Assembly: GCA_964590435.1 (NCBI GenBank)
Contig: CAZPWT010000012.1
Coordinates: 288,799-352,798, forward strand
Source of the DNA: WSZJ01 sp964590435
GTDB lineage: Bacteria > Planctomycetota > MHYJ01 > WSZJ01
Reading direction: 5' to 3'
Length of the DNA stretch: 64,000 nt
The notes below the pieces were generated by a model. That model worked only from the letters and a program-made list of their open reading frames with translations. It did not search any database and was not told the origin of the DNA. The translations under genes and the position numbers were made by a program. This document shows positions 33,680 to 42,025 of this stretch, in pieces; the stretch's first letter is position 1; each line of letters begins with the position of its first letter.

Positions 33680-35221
33680 CTACGACAGCCGGACCGGGAC
33701 CCTTCCAGCCGCAGGCAGGTCCCCGAACAGCGCCATCGCCGCCCCGCGCTGCGCCGCGGGCGAATCGCTCCACGCGCAGAGGAAACTCGACGCCGGGATC
33801 TGGTTCGCGAAGTACGGGTTTCCGAAGCTGACCGCCGTCGCGCGCTTTCCCGGCGCCACGCGGCCGCAGAACCGCTCCAGCTCCTCGTGCAGCCCCACGC
33901 GGCCTTTCCACGCCCGGACCCGCGCGTACGCCGCGATGACGAGCCCGTCGCCTTTCGGGATTTCGGGAAGCGGCTGCCCCGGCTTCGCGGAGGCGAACTC
34001 GACGGGGGCGTGCTCGCGCAGCGCGGCGAGGAACGGGTCGGGCCCCGCGGCGAAATCGTCGTCCCGCAGGATCAGCACGGCCAGCTTGCGGCCCTTCTCG
34101 AACAGCGCCCCGTCGCCCTTGCGCGCCCACGCCAGCGCGTCGTGCGCGAGCTTCTCGGTGGCCCGGCCGTGGTACTCGTGGGCGGGGATCTGCGCGATCG
34201 ACTCCGAGGGGACCGAGCGCTCATCGAACAGCCGGCGCTTGTCCTTCATCGCCAGGACGCGCTCCAGCGCCTCGTTCACGCGCGACTCGGGGATCTTCCC
34301 CGACTCGACCGCTTCGATGCAGTCCGCCAGCGCGCGCATCGGGTCCTCGGGGTAAAGCAGGACGTCCGCCCCGGCCGCGAGCGCCAGCGCCGCGGGGGAC
34401 CCGAACGTCGACAGCGCGCCCATCATCAGCGCGTCCGTCACGATCAGCCCCTTGAAGCCGATTTCCTCGCGCAGCACGCGCATCGTCGCCGGCGACAGCG
34501 AGGCCGGCAGCTTCGGGTCGAGAGCGGGAAGCGTGATGTGCCCGACCATCACGGAGTCGACGCCGGCCTTCGCGGCCGCGAAGAACGGCGGCAGCGCTTC
34601 GCGGTTCAGCCGCTCGCGGTCGTGGTCCACCGTCGGCAGCACGACGTGCGAGTCGAGCGGCGTCGCGCCGTGGCCGGGGAAGTGCTTGGCACAGGCCGAA
34701 ACGCCCGCGGACTGCAGGCCCTTCGCAAAGGCGCAGCCGAGTTTCGACACCAGCTCGGGCGAGTCTGAAAACGCGCGCGTGTTGATGATCGGGTTGCGCG
34801 GCTCCGTGTTCACGTCCATCACCGGGGCATAAACCCAGTGGATCCCGAACGTCTTCGCTTCGAGCCCGGTGACCTTCCCCGCGAAATGCGCGTGTTTCTC
34901 CGATCCCGTCGCCCCGATCGCCATTGGCGGCGGCACGTCGGTGGCGCCCTCGATCTGCTGTCCCGCGCCGCGCTCGAGGTCGGCGGAGACGAGGAGCGGG
35001 AGCTTGGAGAAGCGCTGCAGCGTGTTGACCTGCATCGGCGTCTCGAAGATCGACCCGCCGAACAGGATCAGTCCGCCGAATTCGCCGTCGTCGAGGAGCT
35101 GGCGGACGGTTTCGAAGTCGGCGCCTTCGCGGGGGCGTGAGGGGGAGCCGGAGGCCGCGATGAAGATCAGCTGGGCGATCTTCTGGCGGAGGGAAAGTCC
35201 CTTGAACTGCCCAGGCTTCAT
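33680..35221 (-). CDS. Glycoside hydrolase family 3, NagZ-like hexosaminidase
   Basis: A 513-residue GH3 enzyme. The NagZ signature AKHFPGHGATPLDSH (residues 178-192) supplies Lys179/His180 and the general-acid loop, and the nucleophile Asp is in LIVTDALMMGAL near residue 252. NagZ removes GlcNAc from anhydromuropeptides in cell-wall recycling. Unlike the 340-residue E. coli NagZ, it has an extra C-terminal alpha/beta domain (about 350-513), as in two-domain Bacillus-type NagZ proteins. No signal peptide is seen. The start is supported by TAACCT 6 nt upstream. Confidence 0.87.
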   Translation of the reverse strand: MKPGQFKGLSLRQKIAQLIFIAASGSPSRPREGADFETVRQLLDDGEFGGLILFGGSIFETPMQVNTLQRFSKLPLLVSADLERGAGQQIEGATDVPPPMAIGATGSEKHAHFAGKVTGLEAKTFGIHWVYAPVMDVNTEPRNPIINTRAFSDSPELVSKLGCAFAKGLQSAGVSACAKHFPGHGATPLDSHVVLPTVDHDRERLNREALPPFFAAAKAGVDSVMVGHITLPALDPKLPASLSPATMRVLREEIGFKGLIVTDALMMGALSTFGSPAALALAAGADVLLYPEDPMRALADCIEAVESGKIPESRVNEALERVLAMKDKRRLFDERSVPSESIAQIPAHEYHGRATEKLAHDALAWARKGDGALFEKGRKLAVLILRDDDFAAGPDPFLAALREHAPVEFASAKPGQPLPEIPKGDGLVIAAYARVRAWKGRVGLHEELERFCGRVAPGKRATAVSFGNPYFANQIPASSFLCAWSDSPAAQRGAAMALFGDLPAAGRVPVRLS

Positions 35222-35227
35222 GCATCA

Positions 35228-35233
35228 AGGTTA
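35228..35233 (-). promoter_or_regulatory. -10-like TAACCT before the GH3 gene
   Basis: On the minus strand TAACCT ends 6 nt before the ATG at 35221. No Shine-Dalgarno. Confidence 0.4.
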
Positions 35234-35307
35234 GCCGCTGACTCAATTCGGGTGCAGAGAAAATGCCGGGAAGCCCGAGATGCGAGAACTTGGCCGGGAG
35301 TCGAACC

Positions 35308-35955
35308 TCAATGCTGGCCGACCTCATAGCGTTGCCGAATTTCGTCAACCTCGACTTCGGAAAGGTTTGGAAAAGATTCAAGAATCGACACGAGCTCCAC
35401 AATTAGCTTCTTGCATCGAACCAACTGCGGGCGATTTTCGATCTCGGCTTCTCTCGCTGACAGGTCTGAAGCGCTGATCACTCGGATTCCATCGGCATCA
35501 TCAAGCGTCGCCTCCACCGCATCCGTGAGAACCATAGCCGCACGAACACTGTGGATTGGCAGGTCCTCGAGAGCGATTGCGACCGCGTAGTGAACAAGCA
35601 CTACCGCGTCCAACGCCGCCCGGTCGTCACAGTCTCCGTCCTCTCCCAGGTAGATCTGCTGCAGGCCCACCATGATTTGCCTCAGCGCGGAGGGTTCGAC
35701 AGTGTGTCCCTTTGAGAATTTCCACGCCGCTTCGATACCCGCTCCAAACCAGCCATCGGAGGAACAGCTTCTTTTTCTCGCGTAGGTCCTGAATCCGCGA
35801 ATCTCTCGCGAAGCCAGAGCGACCACAAAACAAACGCGGTGTCGATGGGACATATTGCTCAGTCTCCCTCGCAGATCGCGTAGGAAAGGGCGAGATTCAA
35901 TGAAACTGGAGACGAACGCGCTCGCGTGCTCCTCCGGGCGTTCACTTTTGCGCAT
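35308..35955 (-). CDS. Hypothetical protein, possibly DUF416-like
   Basis: A 215-residue cytoplasmic protein with lower GC than its neighbours, suggesting later acquisition. A helical core (HRHRVCFVVALASREIRGFR, ALDAVVLVHYAVAIALED) recalls YjaG/DUF416 proteins, some of which act as immunity factors, but the match is weak. The start at 35955 is supported by TAGAAT 6 nt upstream. It stands alone between convergent and divergent genes. Confidence 0.5.
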   Translation of the reverse strand: MRKSERPEEHASAFVSSFIESRPFLRDLRGRLSNMSHRHRVCFVVALASREIRGFRTYARKRSCSSDGWFGAGIEAAWKFSKGHTVEPSALRQIMVGLQQIYLGEDGDCDDRAALDAVVLVHYAVAIALEDLPIHSVRAAMVLTDAVEATLDDADGIRVISASDLSAREAEIENRPQLVRCKKLIVELVSILESFPNLSEVEVDEIRQRYEVGQH

Positions 35956-35961
35956 GCTGGC

Positions 35962-35967
35962 ATTCTA
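35962..35967 (-). promoter_or_regulatory. -10 motif TAGAAT, leaderless arrangement
   Basis: On the minus strand TAGAAT ends 6 nt before the ATG at 35955. No ribosome site is present. Confidence 0.5.
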
Positions 35968-36018
35968 TCGCATCGTCATGTGTCGCCTCCCCGATGAGAT
36001 TCCGCTCTAATTGGCATT

Positions 36019-37647
36019 GTGAACCGCCTCTCCCTCGCCGGCCAGCTCGTCAACCCGCTCACCCGCACCATCACTCCCTCCGTCGTCTCCGTGAAGGACG
36101 GCCTGGTCTCCACCGTCGAGCCTTACCCGCAGGCGCCGAAACACTTCATCATGCCCGGCTTCGTCGACGCCCACGTCCACGTCGAAAGCTCGATGCTCGT
36201 GCCGTCGGAATTCGCGCGGCTCGCGGTGCGGTTCGGGACGGTCGCGACCGTCAGCGACCCGCACGAAATCGCCAACGTCCTTGGCGCCGACGGCGTCCGC
36301 TACATGATCGACAACGGCCGCACCGTGCCGTTCAAGTTCAACTTCGGCGCGCCGTCCTGCGTCCCCGCCACGACGTTCGAGACCGCGGGCGCGGCGATCG
36401 ACTCGAAGGGCGTCCGGGCGCTGCTCGAGCTCCCCGAGATCCGCTACCTCTCCGAGATGATGAACTGGCCGGGCGTGCTGTTCGGCGACGCGGAGGTCGC
36501 CGCGAAAATCGCCGCGGCGCGGGCGCTCGGCAAGCCGGTGGACGGCCACGCGCCGGGCCTCATGGGCGAGCAGGCCGCGAAGTACGCCGCCGCCGGGATC
36601 TCGACCGACCACGAGTGCTTCACGCTCGAAGAAGGCCTCGGCAAGGTCCGCCTCGGCATGAAAATCCTCATCCGCGAGGGAAGCGCCGCGCGCAACTTCG
36701 AGGCGCTCTGGCCGCTCCTTAAGGATCACCCCGACCAGTGCATGCTCTGCAGCGACGACAAACACCCCGACGACCTCGTCGCCGGTCACATCGACCGCCT
36801 CGTCGCGCGCTCCGTCGCCAAGGGCGTGCCGCTCTGGAACGTTCTTCTTGCCGCCTGCATCAACCCCGTCCGCCACTACCGCCTCCCGGTCGGCCTGCTG
36901 CAGGTCGGCGACCCCGCCGACTTCATCGAAGTCGCCGACCTCAAGGACTTCCGCGTCCTCCGCACCTGGATCGACGGCCGCTGCGTCGCCGACAACGGCC
37001 TCACTCTCTTTGACACGAAGCCCGCCGCGATCGTGAACGCTTTCCGCTGCAGCCCGAAGAAGCCCGCCGATTTCCGCGTGGAAGCGAAACCCGGCAAAGT
37101 CCGCGCCATCGTCGCCATCGACGGCGAGATCATCACGAAGGAAGAACACCTCGCCCCGAAGACCGACGCCGGCGCCGCCGTCGCCGACCCGTCGCGCGAC
37201 CTGCTCAAGATCTCCGTGGTCAATCGCTACGCCGACGCCCCGCCCGCAGTCGCCTTCGTGAAGGGCTTCGGCCTGAAGGCCGGCGCGCTCGCCTCCACCG
37301 TCGCCCACGACTCGCACAACATCGTCGCCGTCGGCGCCGACGACGCTTCGCTCGCCCGCGCCGTCAACGCGCTCGTCGAGGCCAAGGGCGGCGTCGCGTT
37401 CGCCGATGCGTCCGGCGTCCGCGTCCTGCCGCTGCCGATCGCCGGCCTCATGAGCCCGGACTCGGGCGAAACCGTCGCCACGAAGTACCAGGAGATCGAC
37501 CGCGCGACGAAGGCGGCGGGCGTCACGCTGCGGGCGCCCTTCATGACGATGTCGTTCCTCGCCCTTCTCGTGATTCCGCAGCTCAAACTGAGCGACAAGG
37601 GGCTCTTCGACGGGGCTGCGTTCAAGTTCGTCGAGGGCTGGGTGTAG
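36019..37647 (+). CDS. ade: Adenine deaminase
   Basis: Converts adenine to hypoxanthine for purine salvage. It is an amidohydrolase of the Ade (COG1001) type, 542 residues. Metal-site motifs are PGFVDAHVHVESSM, DPHEIANV, DGHAPG, TDHECFT and SDDKHPDDL; the Ade-specific C-terminal domain contains VAHDSHNIVAVG and GLMSP. The start is the GTG at 36019, with no good ribosome site; TCTAAT lies 7 nt upstream. It converges with anmK. Confidence 0.95.
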   Translation: MNRLSLAGQLVNPLTRTITPSVVSVKDGLVSTVEPYPQAPKHFIMPGFVDAHVHVESSMLVPSEFARLAVRFGTVATVSDPHEIANVLGADGVRYMIDNGRTVPFKFNFGAPSCVPATTFETAGAAIDSKGVRALLELPEIRYLSEMMNWPGVLFGDAEVAAKIAAARALGKPVDGHAPGLMGEQAAKYAAAGISTDHECFTLEEGLGKVRLGMKILIREGSAARNFEALWPLLKDHPDQCMLCSDDKHPDDLVAGHIDRLVARSVAKGVPLWNVLLAACINPVRHYRLPVGLLQVGDPADFIEVADLKDFRVLRTWIDGRCVADNGLTLFDTKPAAIVNAFRCSPKKPADFRVEAKPGKVRAIVAIDGEIITKEEHLAPKTDAGAAVADPSRDLLKISVVNRYADAPPAVAFVKGFGLKAGALASTVAHDSHNIVAVGADDASLARAVNALVEAKGGVAFADASGVRVLPLPIAGLMSPDSGETVATKYQEIDRATKAAGVTLRAPFMTMSFLALLVIPQLKLSDKGLFDGAAFKFVEGWV

Positions 37648-37662
37648 CGACGACGTCGGAGG

Positions 37663-38697
37663 TTACCGACCGGGTGGGAGGGAGAGGCTCCCGAGGATCG
37701 CCGCCTTCCCGCCTGTTGCGATATTCGCCGGCACCCGCTTCACGAACGCCCACGCCAGCAGCGCGAACGCGGCCGCCTCGCGGGCGTCCCAGGGGACGCC
37801 GTGGTCGTCGGTGGGGCGGAGGGGGACGCCGAAGAGCGACTCGAGGCCTTCGATGAGGAAGCGGTTCCGCCAGCCGCCGCCGCCGACGAGGATTTCGGCG
37901 GGGCGGCCGCAGGCGAGGGTCTGGGAGGCGAGGGTGATGGCGGTGAGGCGGGTGAGGGTGGCGAGGATGTCGGCGGGGTTGCCGCGGGTGGGGACCCAGT
38001 CGTCGGAGAAGAGTTCGCGGCCGGTGGATTTCGGCGGGGGGGCCTCGAACCAGGGGTGGGCGAGCCATTTTTCGAGGAGGGGGAAGATCACCTTGCCGCG
38101 GCGGGCGGTCGCGCCGTCGCGGTCGTAGGGTTTTTTCAGGAACCGGCGCGCGGCGGCGTCGAGCAGGCAGTTTCCCGGCCCGGTGTCGAACGCGGTCACG
38201 CGGCCGTCGCGGCCGAGCCAGGTGACGTTCGCGATCCCGCCGATGTTCAACACGGCGACCTCGTGCTTCTTCGACCCGAAGAACATCCGGTCCGCGAACG
38301 GCACGAGGGGCGCGCCCTGCCCGCCCGCCGCGATGTCGGCGGGACGGAAGTCGGCGACGACCGGTTTCCCCGTGATCGCCGCGATCACCGACGGCTCGCC
38401 GATCTGCAGCGACGCCTTCCCGGGGACGTGCCACACCGTCTGCCCGTGCGACCCGATCACGTCCGCTTTCCTCGCCAGCCCGCGCGCCGCCTTCCCGAAC
38501 GCCTCCCCGATCGCCACGTTCGCTTCGCACAGCTCCGCCGCGTTCGCACCCGGAAGCCCCAGCAGCCGCTTCCGAAACGCCGCCGGCCACGCGACGCTGC
38601 CGTGCTCCACCACCCGCGGCCGCCCCGCGCCCGTTTCCACCAGCGCCATGGAGAGGCCGTCGCAGGACGTGCCGGACATGAGGCCGAGGAAGCGCAT
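37663..38697 (-). CDS. anmK: Anhydro-N-acetylmuramic acid kinase
   Basis: Opens the 1,6-anhydro ring of anhydroMurNAc and phosphorylates it to MurNAc 6-phosphate during cell-wall recycling. The 344-residue ASKHA-fold protein shows LMSGTSCDG (phosphate 1), GSHGQTVWH, NIGGIANVTWL and FDTGPGNCLLD (phosphate 2 and catalytic Asp), and the adenosine motif ILVGGGGWRN. Its ATG overlaps the murQ stop by one base, so murQ-anmK form an operon whose products act in series (AnmK, then MurQ). Confidence 0.95.
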   Translation of the reverse strand: MRFLGLMSGTSCDGLSMALVETGAGRPRVVEHGSVAWPAAFRKRLLGLPGANAAELCEANVAIGEAFGKAARGLARKADVIGSHGQTVWHVPGKASLQIGEPSVIAAITGKPVVADFRPADIAAGGQGAPLVPFADRMFFGSKKHEVAVLNIGGIANVTWLGRDGRVTAFDTGPGNCLLDAAARRFLKKPYDRDGATARRGKVIFPLLEKWLAHPWFEAPPPKSTGRELFSDDWVPTRGNPADILATLTRLTAITLASQTLACGRPAEILVGGGGWRNRFLIEGLESLFGVPLRPTDDHGVPWDAREAAAFALLAWAFVKRVPANIATGGKAAILGSLSLPPGR

Positions 38698-39560
38698 CAG
38701 GTGTTCAGCGCCTGGGCGAGCAGACCGCCGGCGGCCTTCAGGCGCCGCCGCGCGTCGGCCACGCTGCAGCGGAGGCGCGCCATGACGATCGCTTCCTTGG
38801 CACTGTCCGTGGCGCGGAGGAGTTCGTCGGCGACGCCGGGGGTGACCTCGCCCAGCTCCTCCACGAGCCGCCGCGCCCGGTCGCGCAGCTTGGCGTTGGT
38901 GGCGACGACGTCCACCATGCGGTTGCGCCAGGTTTTACCGGCTTGGGCCATGGCGGTGGTGGTGATGGCGTTGAGGGCGATCTTGGTGGCGGTGCCGGCG
39001 TTCATGCGGGTGGAGCCGGCGAGGGGCTCGGCGCCGGTGGGGAGGGCGACGGTGACGTGGGCGCGGAGGGGGGAGCGGGGGTTGCAGGTGACGAGGATGG
39101 TGGAAGCGCCCTGTTTCCGGGCGGCTCGGAGGCCGCCATCGACGTAGGGGGTGACGCCGCTGGCGGTGACGCCGAGGGCGACGTCGCCTTTGCGGAGGCC
39201 GCGGACCGCGCGGGCTCCGGCGCGGGCATCGTCTTCCGCGCCTTCGACCGCCTGCAGGAGCGCCTTCCGGCCGCCTGCGATCTCGGCCTCAGCCCTGACC
39301 CGGAACGTCGGCCACAGTTCAGTGGCTTCCAGGACGGCCAGCCGCCCGCTGGTCCCCGCTCCGAAGAAGAACAGCCGCTTCCCCGACCGCAGCGCCGCCG
39401 CGCACAGCCGTGCCGCGCGGTCGACCGCCGGGGCCGCTTCCGCCACCGTCATCGCCGCCCGCGCGGCCGACAGCGCCAGCGCCTTGACCGCCCGCGTGCC
39501 GCCGTCGAGGGGCGGAAACGCGCGCAGGACGGCCTCGGTGGGGAGTTTCGAGAAGCGCAT
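38697..39560 (-). CDS. murQ: N-acetylmuramic acid 6-phosphate etherase
   Basis: Cleaves the lactyl ether of MurNAc 6-phosphate to give GlcNAc 6-phosphate and lactate. The SIS-domain motifs are FFGAGTSGRLAVLEATEL, GVTASGVTPYVDGGL, NPRSPL and GSTRMNAGTATKIALNAITT, all typical of MurQ. The start is uncertain: ATG 39560 gives MRFSKLPTEAV, while a GTG at 39584 adds eight residues; neither has a strong ribosome site. The N-terminus is shorter than in E. coli. Coupled to anmK. Confidence 0.93.
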   Translation of the reverse strand: MRFSKLPTEAVLRAFPPLDGGTRAVKALALSAARAAMTVAEAAPAVDRAARLCAAALRSGKRLFFFGAGTSGRLAVLEATELWPTFRVRAEAEIAGGRKALLQAVEGAEDDARAGARAVRGLRKGDVALGVTASGVTPYVDGGLRAARKQGASTILVTCNPRSPLRAHVTVALPTGAEPLAGSTRMNAGTATKIALNAITTTAMAQAGKTWRNRMVDVVATNAKLRDRARRLVEELGEVTPGVADELLRATDSAKEAIVMARLRCSVADARRRLKAAGGLLAQALNT

Positions 39561-39605
39561 GGGTGCCGGTGGGTTTATCGGCACCAGCGCCCTGCTGGGT
39601 CCAAT

Positions 39606-40040
39606 TTAGGCGCTGCGGACCGGCTTCGGGTCCTCGTTCAGGATCGCCAGGAGCTGCTCTTTCATCTTCTCGAGCACGAAGACGATCGCCATCACGCGGT
39701 GGTCGCGCCAGCCCGGCGCGTGCCTCATGCACCATTCCCGCGCGATTTCCTGCCGGTTGATCTCGCCTGCGCCCCGCTCGCCCCGGTACCAGATTTCCTG
39801 CTCGATTTCTTTAAGCTGGTCCTTGATCTCGCCTTGCGGCGCAATCGAGCGGACCTGCAGGATGTACATCCGGATCGCCAGGTCGTCCGACAGCCGCGCA
39901 CCCTTCAGTTTCTTCAGGTGCGAATCCCGGTACTCCAGGATGTCCGCGCGATGATTCCGCACGAACTCGACGAGGTCCCGCGAGATCGGGGCGAGCCGAC
40001 CCGCGTCCCATTCCTTCTTCAGTTCGTCCAGCTCAGCCAT
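39606..40040 (-). CDS. Hypothetical charged helical protein
   Basis: A 144-residue soluble protein rich in Arg, Glu and Lys and almost wholly helical (MAELDELKKEWDAGRLA, KDQLKEIEQEIWYRGERG, HRVMAIVFVLEKMKEQLLAI). No signal peptide and no recognised family. TATGAT about 33 nt upstream may be its promoter. It ends 46 nt from the murQ start on the same strand. Confidence 0.55.
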   Translation of the reverse strand: MAELDELKKEWDAGRLAPISRDLVEFVRNHRADILEYRDSHLKKLKGARLSDDLAIRMYILQVRSIAPQGEIKDQLKEIEQEIWYRGERGAGEINRQEIAREWCMRHAPGWRDHRVMAIVFVLEKMKEQLLAILNEDPKPVRSA

Positions 40041-40158
40041 GGGTGTGATTCAGCAGGTGAGAAGAGGAATCATACCGTAACCGCGGCCGTCGACCAAGCT
40101 TCGGCGGACCTGTCCGTCTGTATCGGTTTTGTTAGGGGCCGAACTTGAGACCCGAGGG

Positions 40159-41697
40159 CTAACTCCGGGCGCTCTCCGGCGTGACGGCGGGTAGGGCCGG
40201 CGCGGGGGCCAGCTGGTCCTCCCGGTGCACGGGGAGCGTCACCGTGAACGTCGTCCCCACGTTCTTCTGGCTGGTGACGTCGATGCGCCCGCCGTGGTTC
40301 TGCACGATGTTGTAGACGACCGACAGCCCCAGCCCCGTCCCCTCGGCGCCCTTCGTCGTGTAGAACAGGTCGAACGCCTGCGCCAGCTCCGACTCGGTCA
40401 TCCCGCACCCGTTGTCCGTGATGCACGCCGCCACTTCGCCCTCCCCCTGCTGGTAGTGCACCCGGATCTGCCCCTTCTCCCCCTCGGTCGCGTCGATCGC
40501 GTTCAGGATCAGGTTCAGGAACACCTGCACCAGCTCGCTGGGGTCGCAGAAGACGTTCGGGAGGCGGTCCGGCGCCTCGTGCACCAGCTTCACGCGCTTC
40601 TTGTCCAGCTTGTACTGCGCCAGCCCGATGGCGCGGTCGAGGATTTCCCTGAGGGAAGCGGCCTGGGGGTTGACCTTGCGGGGGGAGAACTGGAGGACTT
40701 TTTTCACCGTGTCCTGGATGCGCAGGAGGGACTCGATGATGAGGTCGAGGTACTGCTCGCGCTTCGGGGCGGCGAGCCCTTCGCGCTTGAGGGCGCGGGC
40801 GGCGTTGAGCATGCCGCCGAGGGGGTTGTTGATTTCGTGGGCGATGCCGGCGGCGAGGGTGCCGGTGGCGGAGAGGCGCTGGGCGACGATGAGGCGGCGC
40901 TCGGCGCCCTTGACCTTGTTGGTGGCCTCGGCGACGCGGGCCTCGAGGGTTTCGTGGTATTCGCGGAGGCGCTGCTGCATGAAGTTGAACGTGCGGAGGA
41001 GGTCGCCGATTTCGTCCTGGGTGCCGGGGTCGGGGACGGGGGCGGTGTAGTCCCCGAGGGAGAGGCGCTCCGAGGCGCGGGCGAGCGTCTCGAGGGGCTT
41101 CACGACGAGGCGCTCGAGCACGATCGTCATCGTGAGCGTCAGGAGCCCCGTCCCGAGCACCATGAGCAGCAGGACCTTCCGGAACGAGTCCCAGACGTCG
41201 TACCCCGCGGCGACCTCGTGCTCGATCCGTGCCCGGAGCACCAGGAACTGGCGAGGCGCGGCCTGCGGCAGCTCGCGGGTTCCCTCCGGCGCGTATTCGA
41301 TCCGCGTGACGAACACCTTGTCCTCGAGGGTCGACTGGTCGTGCGCCGCCGCCCGCATGAACTGCCGGTCCTTCAGCGCGGTTTCCTTCGGGATGTCCGG
41401 CGGCTGCGCGCCGCCCTTCCGGAGCTGCTCCCCGGCCGCGTTGAACAGGTGCCATTCGCGGAAGATCTGGATGCGGTTGAGCCGCTCCTCGAGGCGCGCG
41501 ACCTGCTCTTCCCGCGTCTCCAGCGTCGAAAGGCCGCTCACGAGGTCCTGGGTCATGATCTGGACCAGCTGGGCGACGTTCGCCTGGTGCGCATCGGTGC
41601 GGCGGATGTCCTCGAGGAGGAGATTCACCGTCAGGAGGGCGAAGACGAAGCCCATCGTGAGGAGGACCCAGGCGAAGACCTTTGTGCGGAGTTTCAT
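40159..41697 (-). CDS. Membrane sensor histidine kinase (orphan)
   Basis: A 512-residue two-component kinase. Two membrane helices (about 8-27 and 175-195) bracket a sensor region outside the membrane. A HAMP domain follows (about 197-250), then a coiled linker, the HisKA box with His287 in GIAHEINNPLGG and the ATPase domain with N box NLILNAIDA, G1 TDNGCGM and G2 GTGLGLSVVYNIVQNHGG. No response regulator is adjacent. TATCAT lies 11 nt before the start. A low-complexity inverted repeat separates it from gspF. Confidence 0.93.
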   Translation of the reverse strand: MKLRTKVFAWVLLTMGFVFALLTVNLLLEDIRRTDAHQANVAQLVQIMTQDLVSGLSTLETREEQVARLEERLNRIQIFREWHLFNAAGEQLRKGGAQPPDIPKETALKDRQFMRAAAHDQSTLEDKVFVTRIEYAPEGTRELPQAAPRQFLVLRARIEHEVAAGYDVWDSFRKVLLLMVLGTGLLTLTMTIVLERLVVKPLETLARASERLSLGDYTAPVPDPGTQDEIGDLLRTFNFMQQRLREYHETLEARVAEATNKVKGAERRLIVAQRLSATGTLAAGIAHEINNPLGGMLNAARALKREGLAAPKREQYLDLIIESLLRIQDTVKKVLQFSPRKVNPQAASLREILDRAIGLAQYKLDKKRVKLVHEAPDRLPNVFCDPSELVQVFLNLILNAIDATEGEKGQIRVHYQQGEGEVAACITDNGCGMTESELAQAFDLFYTTKGAEGTGLGLSVVYNIVQNHGGRIDVTSQKNVGTTFTVTLPVHREDQLAPAPALPAVTPESARS

Positions 41698-41760
41698 GGG
41701 GCGGGGACATGATACGGGAAAACGGCAGGGGAAGGGGGGACGGCGGGCAGGGGCAAGGGC

Positions 41761-41934
41761 GGGCTGGGGCGAGGGCGGGGGCTGGGGCGCACGGCCGGGA
41801 CGGGGACCGGGGAGGACCGGGTTCGGGAGAGGGCGCGTTGGTCTCCGGATCGTGCATCGAGGCACCCCTGCCCCCGCCCGCAACCCCGACCCAATCCCGT
41901 CCTTGCGCCCCAGCCCCCGCCCTCGCCCCAGCCC
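41761..41934. repeat. G/C-rich inverted repeat in the kinase-gspF spacer
   Basis: Arms 41761-41791 and 41904-41934 are perfectly complementary over 31 nt; both are built on GGGCTGGGGCGAGGGC units. Imperfect pairing continues inward and outward, almost filling the 328-nt spacer (41698-42025). The pure G/C strand bias (G on one side, C on the other) is striking. No gene in it. Confidence 0.85.
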
Positions 41935-41977
41935 ACCCCAACCCCCTCCCGCCTCCACCCCTTCCCCTGCCGCTTTC

Positions 41978-42008
41978 AAAAAAAAAGCCCCCTCCGCGAG
42001 GAGGGGGC
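41978..42008 (-). terminator. Intrinsic terminator of the gspE-gspF operon
   Basis: On the minus strand, a 9-bp GC stem (42008-42000 with 41995-41987, loop GCGA type) is followed by a run of nine T (41986-41978), 18 nt past the gspF stop. It is the clearest rho-independent terminator in the window on this strand. Confidence 0.9.
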
Positions 42009-42025
42009 CGTTTTATCTCCCTGGC

